A DNA stretch of 64,000 bases from Streptomyces cacaoi. GTDB taxonomy: Bacteria; Actinomycetota; Actinomycetes; Streptomycetales; Streptomycetaceae. The stretch spans positions 310,001-374,000 of the forward strand of contig NZ_BJMM01000004.1 of NCBI RefSeq assembly GCF_006539165.1, read 5' to 3'. Within the stretch, counting starts at the first letter, position 1. Each line of letters starts with the position of its first letter. The position numbers and the translations under genes were made by a program. Shown here piece after piece: positions 42,652 through 52,500 of the stretch. A model generated the notes under the pieces. It was given only the letters and a program-made list of their open reading frames with translations, was not told the origin of the DNA and ran no database searches.

Positions 42652-43557
42652 TCAGCCGCCCGTCGGACCGTCCGGCGGCGCCAATTCACCGTCCAGCGCC
42701 CCGAGATGCTCCTCGCGCACCAGATCGAACCGGAGCGCCAGCTCGGCCAGCCAGCCGCTCCGGCCCGCCTCGTCCCCTTCGCGCGGCGGAGGAGCGCCCG
42801 GCATCCGCAGCCGCAGCTTCAGCGCCAGGTAGTCCAGGTTCCAGGTGACGGCCCGCTCGCTCACCTGCGGCCACACCCCGCGCAGCCGCCGGGCCAGCTC
42901 GCCGGGCGTCGGGACGGGCGCCGCGGCGTCGCCGCGCAGCCGCGGCTCGCACAGCGCGGCCAGGACGAGGAAGTAGCGCCGGGTGCGGTCCAGCGGGCAG
43001 GGCAGCGGCAGCGGTTCGTCCAGCCCGGGGCCGCCGGGCGGTCCGGCGGGCTCCGGCCCGTGCCCGGCCGCCGGCCCCGGGACGCGGTCGTGCCCGGGTC
43101 CCGCGGTCGCGGGCGGCGCCGCCCAGCGGGCCTCCGGGATGTCCGGCACCGTGGGACCGAACCCCCCGGCGGGGCCGGGGGGTTCGGGGTGCGCGAGGTA
43201 GTCGTGGCGGGGCGCCAGCACATCGAAGCCTGCTCTGCGGTCGCTCTCGCACAGGATGACCCGGGCGAACTCGAAGGGAACGGGCGCATCGGCCCTTCCC
43301 GGTGCGACCCGGATGCGCTCCCCGGCGCTCTCCGGGTTCTCCACCACATAGGTCAGGGCGCTGCTGAAGTTCGTCAGCACCCAGAAGGCGCCCGTCGCGG
43401 TCAGCTCGCCGGCCGCGCGCGGGACGGAGGAGTGCGGGACGCTCAGCCCGGCACCTGCCGGGAGCGTCCTGCCGAAGCGCAGCGTCTGTCCGGGCTCCAG
43501 CCGGTGCTCACCGGCCGGGCTGCGGGCACCGTCCGGGATGATGATCACGCTGAACAC
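42652..43557 (-). CDS. FHA-domain protein, paralogue of the one at 40843
   Basis: About 301 residues from GTG 43557 (GAGG abuts it; GTG 43548 with better spacing is an alternative). Sequence and layout parallel the kinase-linked FHA protein: opening SVIIIPDG, GRTLPAGAGLSVPHSSVPR, TYVVENPESAGERI, APVPFEFARVIL, then RYFLVLAALCEPRLRG and the helical end. A Pro/Gly-rich insertion (about 130-185) separates the two domains. The two genes are a duplicated pair in one cluster. Probably a second phosphothreonine reader. Confidence 0.8.
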   Translation of the reverse strand: MFSVIIIPDGARSPAGEHRLEPGQTLRFGRTLPAGAGLSVPHSSVPRAAGELTATGAFWVLTNFSSALTYVVENPESAGERIRVAPGRADAPVPFEFARVILCESDRRAGFDVLAPRHDYLAHPEPPGPAGGFGPTVPDIPEARWAAPPATAGPGHDRVPGPAAGHGPEPAGPPGGPGLDEPLPLPCPLDRTRRYFLVLAALCEPRLRGDAAAPVPTPGELARRLRGVWPQVSERAVTWNLDYLALKLRLRMPGAPPPREGDEAGRSGWLAELALRFDLVREEHLGALDGELAPPDGPTGG

Positions 43558-43759
43558 CCTCAGAAGACTATGACGGTGTGTGGCGTATCACAACGGAGCG
43601 TAGGGGTATCAGGGGTGCACACGCCTGTTCGGAAAGGTCGTCCGTGCGGCCGTCCGGTGATCGACGCGGGACCGCTTCCGCCCGGCGGCGGCACCCCTGG
43701 CCTGCGGGCGGCCGGCAGCCGACTGGTAACGGCGGCGCCGCATCCGCGAGGATGGGCGC

Positions 43760-44614
43760 ATGACCGCCCAGATTCTCGACGGCAAGGCCACCGCAGCCGC
43801 CATCAAGACCGACCTCACCGCGCGAGTCGAGGCCCTCAAGGCCCGGGGGGTCACACCCGGGCTCGGCACCCTGCTCGTCGGGGACGACGTCGGCAGCCAG
43901 AAGTACGTCGCCGGCAAGCACCGCGACAGCCGGCAGATCGGCATCAACTCCCTCCAGCGCGAACTGCCCGCCACCGCGACGCAGGAGGAGATCGAGGCCG
44001 TCGTCCGCGAGCTGAACGAGGACCCGGCCTGCACCGGCTACATCGTCCAGCTGCCGCTGCCCCGCGGTATCGACACCCACCGCGTGCTGGAGCTGATGGA
44101 TCCGGACAAGGACGCGGACGGCCTGCACCCCACCAACCTCGGCCGCCTCGTGCTGGGGCAGCCCGGTCCGCTGCCGTGCACGCCCGAGGGCATCATCGTG
44201 TTGCTGCGCCGCTACGGCGTCGAGTTGAACGGCGCGCACGTGGTCGTCGTGGGCCGCGGGGTCACCGCCGGCCGGCCGCTGCCGCTGCTGCTGACCCGGC
44301 GCAGCGAGAACGCCACGGTCACCCAGTGCCACACCGGCACCCGCGATCTGCCCGCCCTGCTGCGGCAGGCCGACATCGTCGTCGCGGCGGCCGGCGTCCC
44401 GCATCTGATCAAGCCGGAGGATGTGCGGCCGGGCGCCGCCGTGCTGGACGTGGGCGTCAGCCGGGACGAGAACGGCAAGATCGTCGGCGATGTGCACCCC
44501 GGTGTGCACGAGGTGGCCGGCTGGATCTCCCCCAACCCGGGCGGCGTCGGGCCGATGACCCGGGCGCAGCTGCTCGTCAACGTCGTCGCCGCCGCCGAGC
44601 GCGGCGCCGCCTGA
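43760..44614 (+). CDS. folD: Methylenetetrahydrofolate dehydrogenase / cyclohydrolase
   Basis: 284 residues, full length. It has [12 protein letters not shown] (catalytic Tyr/Lys region), [10 protein letters not shown], the NADP-binding [18 protein letters not shown] (the enterobacterial form is VGRSNIVGRP; the GVT variant is common in actinomycetes) and [13 protein letters not shown]. It supplies 5,10-methenyl- and 10-formyl-THF, the donor for purN and purH nearby. A DUF3017 gene follows after 50 bp. Confidence 0.96.
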   Translation: MTAQILDGKATAAAIKTDLTARVEALKARGVTPGLGTLLVGDDVGSQKYVAGKHRDSRQIGINSLQRELPATATQEEIEAVVRELNEDPACTGYIVQLPLPRGIDTHRVLELMDPDKDADGLHPTNLGRLVLGQPGPLPCTPEGIIVLLRRYGVELNGAHVVVVGRGVTAGRPLPLLLTRRSENATVTQCHTGTRDLPALLRQADIVVAAAGVPHLIKPEDVRPGAAVLDVGVSRDENGKIVGDVHPGVHEVAGWISPNPGGVGPMTRAQLLVNVVAAAERGAA

Positions 44615-44664
44615 GCCGCGGTGGGCACCACGAACGCGAGGAACCGGAAGCGGAGAGGACGGAG

Positions 44665-45087
44665 ATGGGCGCAGTGAAGCGCGGCACCCCGGGAGGGACA
44701 CGCACCAGGAGCCGCCGCTTCCCGGTGCTGACCCGGGACACGGCCCGCCCCGAGGGCGGCGGCCGGGCCATGAGCGGGGAGCACGCGGCGCCGTACCGGC
44801 AGTGGCCGCTGCTCGCCGTGTGCGCGGGCGTGCTCGTCGGACTGCTGGTGACGATCGGCCAGTTCCGGGCCGGGACGCTGATCATCGCCGCGGCCCTGCT
44901 GGCCGGTGCGGGCATGCGCTGGTGGCTGCCGGAGGTCGGCATGCTCGCGGTGCGCTCCCGCTACACGGACGTCGTCACCTACGGCGTGCTCGGCGTCGCG
45001 ATCGCGCTGCTGGCGATGATGGCCCAGCCCGGGCCCTGGATCACCATCCCGTTCCTGGGCCGGGCCGTGCACTTCTCCGTCGGGTAG
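44665..45087 (+). CDS. DUF3017 membrane protein
   Basis: 140 residues from ATG 44665 (GGAGAGGACGGAG upstream; ATG 44770 is an alternative that would trim the basic Arg/Gly-rich tail). Three transmembrane helices (about 48-66, 70-88, 107-125). DUF3017 proteins directly follow folD in many actinomycetes. Function unknown. Confidence 0.8.
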   Translation: MGAVKRGTPGGTRTRSRRFPVLTRDTARPEGGGRAMSGEHAAPYRQWPLLAVCAGVLVGLLVTIGQFRAGTLIIAAALLAGAGMRWWLPEVGMLAVRSRYTDVVTYGVLGVAIALLAMMAQPGPWITIPFLGRAVHFSVG

Positions 45088-45230
45088 CCCGGTCCGGGCC
45101 GCCGGGGGGCGCTCGGTCCGCTCCTTCGGGGGCCCGGTCCGTCGGGTGGCCCGGGCCGGTCCGTCGGGGGCCCGGACCGCTCCTTCGGGTGGCCCGGTCC
45201 GGTCGGCGGGTGGCCCGGTCCGCCCGGCGG

Positions 45231-45315
45231 CTCCGTCCGCCCGGCGGCTCCGTCCGCCCGGCAGCTCCGTCCGCCCGGCGGCTCCGTCCGCCCGGCAGCT
45301 CCGTCCGCCGGGCGG
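45231..45315. repeat. 17-bp tandem repeat, five copies
   Basis: Five consecutive 17-bp units of ctccgtccgcccggcgg with single changes (GGCGG/GGCAG alternate), plus a partial unit upstream. Further degenerate 16-17-bp units of ggcccggtccgtcgggt flank it at about 45090-45225. A probable variable-number locus. Confidence 0.85.
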
Positions 45316-45469
45316 CTCCGCTCCTGCGCTCGCGCGTCTCCGGGCACCCGCGCTTCCCGCATCCCCGTGCTCCCGGCGCTCCCGCGCTCCCGGCCGCTCC
45401 TCTGCTTCCCGCGCTCCCTGTGCACCCGGCGCTCCCCGCGTTCCCTGCGCGCCCGGCGCTCCCTGCGGG

Positions 45470-45553
45470 ACGGCGGCCCGTCCTACCCCGTGTCAGGACG
45501 GACCGCCGCCGTGGGCACCGCACCGCCCGCGGGATGCCCGGCGGGCGGTGCGG
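45470..45553. terminator. Two adjacent hairpins downstream of DUF3017
   Basis: The first (45470-45512) pairs ACGGCGG..CGTCC with GGACG..CCGCCGT around a 12-nt loop. The second (45518-45553) is a perfect 13-bp stem, CCGCACCGCCCGC with its reverse complement, and a 10-nt loop. They lie in the 855-bp gene-free region 45088-45942, which otherwise holds the 17-bp repeats, cytosine-rich reiterations (45320-45470) and a possible small reading frame at 45768. Termination is inferred. Confidence 0.55.
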
Positions 45554-45767
45554 GCCCGGCGAGATTCACCGACCGTCGACGCGTGGGGCAAGGATCCGCC
45601 TGACGCTGTGGCGGGCCGGTGACCGTTCCGCTACGCAGGGCGGGAAGTGTCGCGGAACCGTCAGCGCGGTGTACCGGCAGCCCGGCGAACGATCCGGCAC
45701 CCGAGAAGCGCACGGCTGTTCCCCCGCGAAGGATGTGTCCGCTGTGCTGGCAAACTAGGGAGGCGTC

Positions 45768-45839
45768 GTGAACGACGGGTGCGCACCGGCGGGAGCTCGG
45801 GGCCGGAACGCCCCCGTGCGCCCCGCATTCCGGAACTGA
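45768..45839 (+). CDS. Possible 23-residue small ORF upstream of the XRE gene
   Basis: GTG 45768 has a strong Shine-Dalgarno (GGGAGG, 5-6 nt upstream) and a TAGGGA just before it; the peptide is basic (MNDGCAPAGARGRNAPVRPA plus three). No similarity recognised. It may be a leader or a chance frame. Confidence 0.25.
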   Translation: MNDGCAPAGARGRNAPVRPAFRN

Positions 45840-45942
45840 CAACCTGGCTGTCTGCATCCCCCTGGGTAGCCGGTCCCCGGTCCGGGGGGCCGCGGCGCGG
45901 TACGGGGGACGTCAGCACAGTCGGGGGGACAAGGGGGAGGCC

Positions 45943-47229
45943 ATGCCTCGTTGGAAGGCGCTGCCGGACGAACTCGATCCGCAGATCAAGGAGTTCACGA
46001 GCCAGCTGCGTCGGCTCGTCGACCGCAGCGGTATGAGCATCGCCACCGTCGCCGACCGCACCGGCTACAGCAAGTCGTCGTGGGAGCGGTATCTCAACGG
46101 ACGGCTGCTGCCGCCGCGCGGCGCCACCCAGGCGCTGGCCGAGGTCACCGGCACGGAGGTGCGCCACCTCGGCACGATGTGGGAGCTGGCCGAACGCGCC
46201 TGGAGCCGCAGCGAGATGCGGCACGACGTCACGATGGAGGCCATCCAGGTCGCCCAGGCCCGCGCGGCACTGGGCGTCGACGAGGACGAGAGCGCCAAGG
46301 GCCGCAAGCGGCGCAGAGGCAAGGGCGCCGCGCCCTCCACCGCCACCCCCGGCACGGCGGCCCCCGCGCCGGCCTCTCCCTCCGCGGGCTCCTCCCCCTC
46401 GCACGCCCCGTCCCAGGAGAAGAGCACACCGGACGACGGCACGCAGGTGCTGCGACGCACCGCCCCGGCACCCTCGGACCGCACGGCCCAGCTGCGCAGC
46501 CAGCTCGGCGGCACACCGACCGTCGCCCGGCCCGGGCAGCAGCGCGTCGACGTCTCGGCCTGGGGCGCCAAGCAGGACGCCCAGGCGCCCGCCACCGCAG
46601 CGCCGCCGACGGCCGCGATGTCGGCCACCACCGTCCAGCCGTCCGCCGCTTCCCCCGCGGCGGCCGGGCAGGGCGCGCCCCCCGGGAGCGGCGGGGGCGG
46701 TGACGGCGGCAGGAGCACCAAGAGCCCGGGGCGCCGCCGGACGACGATGTTCCTCGCGGGGCTCGTGGGCGCGCTCGTCGTGATCGCGGGCGCGGTGCTC
46801 TTCCTCGACCTCGGCGGCGGCGACGACGCCTCGGCCAAGCCGTCGCCCTCGCCCACGCAGAAGCACCGCGATCTGCCGGCGGGTGTGAAGTGCTCCGGCT
46901 CCGACTGCTCGGGCAAGGACCCGGAGGCCATGGGCTGCGGCGGGCAGCACGCCGCCACCAGCAGCTCCGGCTGGGTCGGCCCGTCCTTCGTCGAGGTCCG
47001 CTACAGCAAGGTGTGCAAGGCGTCCTGGGCCCGGATCACCAGCGCCACCACCGACGACGCGCTGCGCATCACCGGCCCCGACGGGCAGTCCGAGCGCGAC
47101 GCGGTCGGCACGACGAACGACGCCTACACGCCGATGGTCGCCGTGCGCGGCCCGGACGACGCGCGGGCCTGCGCCACGCTCAAGGCCGGCGGCAAGGGCT
47201 GCACCGTCCCCGGCAGGATCGCCCGCTGA
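45943..47229 (+). CDS. XRE-type HTH protein with transmembrane helix and DUF2690 domain
   Basis: 428 residues. The N-terminal ~70 residues are an XRE helix-turn-helix (LRRLVDRSGMSIATVADRTGYSKSSWERYLNGR, broad region). A long Ala/Pro/Ser/Gly linker (115-260) leads to one transmembrane helix (about 266-289). The outer C-terminal domain (about 305-428) has four Cys near its start (GVKCSGSDCSGKDPEAMGCGG) and VEVRYSKVCKASWARI, which is DUF2690. It looks like a one-component transmembrane sensor-regulator: cytosolic DNA-binding head, external sensing domain. Its target is unknown; mdh follows after 194 bp. Confidence 0.87.
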   Translation: MPRWKALPDELDPQIKEFTSQLRRLVDRSGMSIATVADRTGYSKSSWERYLNGRLLPPRGATQALAEVTGTEVRHLGTMWELAERAWSRSEMRHDVTMEAIQVAQARAALGVDEDESAKGRKRRRGKGAAPSTATPGTAAPAPASPSAGSSPSHAPSQEKSTPDDGTQVLRRTAPAPSDRTAQLRSQLGGTPTVARPGQQRVDVSAWGAKQDAQAPATAAPPTAAMSATTVQPSAASPAAAGQGAPPGSGGGGDGGRSTKSPGRRRTTMFLAGLVGALVVIAGAVLFLDLGGGDDASAKPSPSPTQKHRDLPAGVKCSGSDCSGKDPEAMGCGGQHAATSSSGWVGPSFVEVRYSKVCKASWARITSATTDDALRITGPDGQSERDAVGTTNDAYTPMVAVRGPDDARACATLKAGGKGCTVPGRIAR

Positions 47230-47362
47230 CGCCGCCGGTCCCGCACCGCGCCCGTCCCGCGGCGTCCCTCGGCGGTCCGCTGCCGAACTCGCGTGCCCCC
47301 GGTGTCGCCTTCCGGCGACCCGGGGGCGAGCCGTGTGCCGGGTCGGATAGCCTGGCCACGGG

Positions 47363-48413
<1,051 letters not shown>

Positions 48414-48436
48414 GCCGCACGGCCACCGCACACCGA

Positions 48437-48474
48437 AAGGGCCGGTACGGAACCCGCGTTCCGTACCGGCCCTT
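48437..48474. terminator. Perfect 17-bp bidirectional terminator, mdh / Uma2
   Basis: AAGGGCCGGTACGGAAC, loop CCGC, and the exact complement, flanked by A- and T-containing bases. It lies between convergent genes and can serve both. Confidence 0.92.
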
Positions 48475-48524
48475 CGCGCTGTCGTGGGGACGCAGCCGTG
48501 CTGTCGTGGGCGCCGGACGTCTGC

Positions 48525-49244
48525 TCAGCCGTTCTCGCCCCGCGGTTTCTCCTCCTGCGCCGCCTGCTGCGGCTCCCGCTCCGGGCCCTCGTGCTGCGGC
48601 TCGCCCTGCTGCGGCGCGTCCTGCTCGGCGTCCTGCTTCGCCGTCCGTCCGGGCTCGACGGGGAAGTCCTTCGTCTCCAGCACCAGACCGACGACGGTGC
48701 CCGTCAGATCGACCGGCTCGCCGTACTCCACCGTGCAGTCCTGCTTGTACTCGCGCCCCTGCGGCCGGGTGAACACCCGGCACCTGCGCAGATAGGGGTC
48801 GGCGACGACGTACACCGGGACACCGGCCTGCGCGTAGGCGTTCATCTTGGGGCCGTAGTCGTTGTGCGCGGTGCCGCGCGAGATGACCTCGGCGACGAAC
48901 TCGACGTCCCGCGCCCGCCACCGGCCGAGCCCGTCCTTGCGGGCGCCCCGGCTCAGCAGCGCCACGTCCGGTGCGAAGCCGTTCCTGTGGCCGGGGAAGT
49001 CGATACGGACGTCGGACAGTACGTTGACGTCCATCCCGAATCGGTCCTCCACGGCCCGGATGATCCGACGGATCGTCTGCCAGTGTGTGTCCCGCTGCGG
49101 CGTCATGAAGACGGTCCCCTCGACAATCTCGACCTTGTAGCCGTCGGGGACGGGCATGTGCTCCAGCAGCTCGAACAGCTCGTCGAGGTCGGGCTCGTCG
49201 CTGTTCGCCATCCTGCTCTCGATCCGCTCAGGTGCGATGGTCAC
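48525..49244 (-). CDS. Uma2/DUF820-family PD-(D/E)xK nuclease-like protein
   Basis: About 239 residues from GTG 49244 (GGGGAGGAG upstream). The family signature is present: EIVEGTVFMTP near the start, FAPDVALLS and VEFVAEVISRGTAHNDYGPKMNAYAQAGVPVYVVADP, containing the Asp and Glu-x-Ser catalytic positions (ERVISRG instead of the common EVLSPST form). The C-terminal ~40 residues are Gln/Glu/Pro-rich. These genes are abundant in actinomycetes and cyanobacteria; function unknown, a nuclease role is assumed from fold. Confidence 0.85.
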   Translation of the reverse strand: MTIAPERIESRMANSDEPDLDELFELLEHMPVPDGYKVEIVEGTVFMTPQRDTHWQTIRRIIRAVEDRFGMDVNVLSDVRIDFPGHRNGFAPDVALLSRGARKDGLGRWRARDVEFVAEVISRGTAHNDYGPKMNAYAQAGVPVYVVADPYLRRCRVFTRPQGREYKQDCTVEYGEPVDLTGTVVGLVLETKDFPVEPGRTAKQDAEQDAPQQGEPQHEGPEREPQQAAQEEKPRGENG

Positions 49245-49551
49245 GGTGCGCTCCTCCCCACTGCCGCGCGTCCGGCGCATGCAGCCGCATAGGTCAACGA
49301 TACGCAGCCGGACGGAGATACGAGGGAGCGCTGCGCGAGGGATTGATCGGAGCTGTGGGGGAGGGGGCGGCTCGGGTGGTCGGGTTCGGGTGCAAGAAAT
49401 TGCGTGGTTTCCGGCTCTTGATGGCGTCAACTGGCGCCAGTACCTTCTGCGTTCAGGAGTGAAGCTCTCATTCATGTAGTCGAACCTCCCCAGACATCGG
49501 ATATCTGAGGCTGAACGGCACGTCCCCGAACCCCTTTTTCCGGAGGACCGC

Positions 49552-52500
49552 GTGCACTTCTCCAGGGCAGGAACAGGCAGCAGCAGACGCATCCGGCCGG
49601 TACGGCGCAGGCTGCGCGGGGCGCTCGTGGCCGTGCTCGCCGCCGCGGTGGGCGCGACCCCCGTGGCGGCGGGCGCGGCGGACACCTCCCGCGCCCCGCG
49701 CGGAAGCGGCACGGACGCCTTCGTCGTCCACGCGGCGCCCGACGGACGGGGCGCGGCGTGCACCGCCGAGGCCCCGTGCGGGCTGACCGCCGCGCGGGAC
49801 GCGGCCCGGGAGCACACGGCGGACGGCGATGTCACCGTTCTGCTCGGCGGCGGAAGCTACCGGCTGACCGGGCCGCTGAAGCTGACCGCACGGGACGGCG
49901 GGCGCGCGGGCCACCGGGTGACCTGGCGCGCCGCGCCCGGCGAGCGGCCCGTGCTGGACGGCGGGGTGCGGGTCACCGGCTGGGAGCGCAGCGGGAAGCG
50001 GGCCCGGGGCCGGGAGGTCTGGCAGGCGCGGGTGCCGGAGAAGCTGGCCGCGCGGCAGATCTATGTCGACGGGAAGCGTGCCGTGCGGGCCCGCAGCGGG
50101 CGGTGCGCGAAGGACGCGTGCAAGGTCACGGCGGACGGGCTGACCGGGGTCGACGCGGCCCTGCCCGGCCTGGACGACTTCGCGCACCCGGAGGATCTGG
50201 AGGCCGTCACCCATGTGCAGTGGCGGGAGTTCCGCTGCGGCGTGGCGAAGGCGGACGGCGCGTCGGTGCGTCTGGACAAGCCGTGCTGGGACAACCAGGC
50301 GCTGAAGACCGAGACCGGCTGGGAGACGGCGGCGCCGGTCAGCGACCGCTACGACGGCATCGACTGGTTCGAGGGCGCGTACGAACTCCTGGGCACGCCG
50401 GGGCAGTTCCATCTGGACCGGCGCGCGGACACCCTGTACTACGTCCCGCGCGCGGGTGAGGACATGGCGCACGCCGATGTCCGCGCGCCCGTCGCGCGGC
50501 AACTGCTCACCGTCACGGGCACGGTGGACCAACCGGTACGGAACCTCACCTTCGAGGGGATCGGCTTCGCGCACACGGCCTGGAACCGGACCGACGGGCC
50601 GGACGGCTATGTCGCCGGGCAGGCCGGGCACCACGTCCAGGGGGCGCCCACCGGTATGCAGCCGGGGGACGGCGAGCAGTACGCGCGCATCCCCTCGGCC
50701 GTGCAGGTCACCGCAGGGCGGAACATCGTCTTCCGGAAGGGGAGTTGGCGGCATCTCGGAGCCGGCGGGATCGATCTGTCGGGCGGCACCGACGACAGCA
50801 CCGTCGAACGGAGCACGTTCACCGATCTGTCCGGCGGCGGCGTCTTCGTCGGTGACACCGTCGCCCGGCCGAAGGACCCGCGCACCCGCTCCCGCGACAA
50901 CGTCGTGCGGCGGAACGAGTTCACGCACGTCGCCCGCGAGTACCGGGACAACGTCGGCATCTTCGGCGGCTACAACGACGGCCTCGCGATCGACCACAAC
51001 ACCGTCAGCCAGCTGCCCTACACCGCGATCTCCGTCGGCTGGGGCTGGAACCACGTCGGCGAGGAGGACGTCCAGCGCGACGTCGTCGTCTCGCACAACC
51101 GGATCCACGACCACATGCGCACCCTGCGCGACGGCGCCGCGATCTACACCCAGGGCCAGTCGCCCGGTTCGAAGGTGTACGCCAACTCCATCGACACCGC
51201 GCAGGCGGCCACCGGGAACGGCATCTACCACGACGAGCGCAGCCGGCACTGGACGACCACGAAGAACGTCGTGTGGCACATCACCGACCACGACCTGGAG
51301 AAGACCGACGTCAAATGGCTGTCCGCCTGGGCCTCCTGGGGCGGCTGGAACATCGCGAAGGACAACTGGACCGACGACCCCCGGCCCGGCAAGTCCGGCT
51401 CCGACAAGAACATCTTCGAGCCCAACCATCTCGGCTTGAAAACGCTCCCCGCCGCCGCCCGCAGGGTGGTGCGCGCAGCCGGGCACGACGCGCCCGAGGC
51501 GGACCGCAGCGTGCGGTTCATCAGCCCGCGCCCCGGCAGCGCCACCGTGCGCGGCACCACCGACATCGAGGTCACCGCGCCCTACGACACCCGCACCGTG
51601 CGGTTCTCCGTGGACGGCGTCGCCCTCTCCGAGATGACACGGAAGTACGCGGACGGCACCGGGCGCGACGCCCTGTGGCGGGTCGCCGCCGAGGCCGACT
51701 GGCTGCCGCGCGGCACCCGCACCCTGCGCGCCGAGGCCGTCACCGGCCAGGGAACCCTCGTCGCCGAACAGCGGATCCGGGTCGGCCGCTCCGCACACGC
51801 GCGGCAGGCCGCCGCCCAACGCCCCGCCGGGAGCCGCTCCCTGAACGGTGCCTGGCGGTTCGCCGTCGAGGACGAACTCCCGGACGGCGCGCTGGAGGGC
51901 GGGACACCGCCCGCCGCACGGACGGACTTCGACGAGTCGGACATGACGCGCATCCAGGTGCCCAGCTCCTTCGGCGCCGTACGGGAGAAGTGGAACGCGC
52001 ACGAGGGCCATCTCTCCGCCTACCGGCGCACGTTCGCCACCCCGCGCGGGCACGCGGCCGGGCAGGACGGAGGCCGGGACGCGGGCGGGAAAGCGGGCAC
52101 GGACCGGGCCCGGAGCGGCGAGCGGCTCTCCCTCGTCGCCGAGTCCTGCTACTTCCACTGCCGCTACTTCGTCAACGGCGAGGAGGTCGGCACCTCCACC
52201 GGCGGCCATCTGCCCGAACGGCTCGACGTCACCGACGCCGTGCACAGCCGGCCCGGCAGCCGCAACCAGCTCACCGTCCTCGTCGACAACCGCAACAGCG
52301 AGACCATCAAGCCCTACGGCATCAACCAGGACCTGTACTGGAACTGGGGCGGCATCCAGCAGGAGATCCGGCTGGAGCGCACCCGGCCCGCCCAGCTCAC
52401 CTCCGTCACCGCGCAGGGCGCGGCCGACGGCACCCTCCAACTGCGGGCCACCGGCGTCAACACCACCGGCGGCGAGCGGCGCGTGCCCGCGCGGGTACGG

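Noticed and set aside
41824..44664. Frame open for over 900 codons upstream of the DUF3017 start
   Set aside because: It runs across the FHA, membrane-protein and folD genes in another frame; only the last 140 codons have a Shine-Dalgarno and family similarity.
45231..45315. CRISPR-like array
   Set aside because: Units are contiguous 17-mers without spacers, so this is a simple tandem repeat. No cas genes.
45320..45760. Pro/Leu/Ala-rich frame covering the cytosine-rich repeats after DUF3017
   Set aside because: Composition follows the DNA repeats and there is no Shine-Dalgarno or domain.
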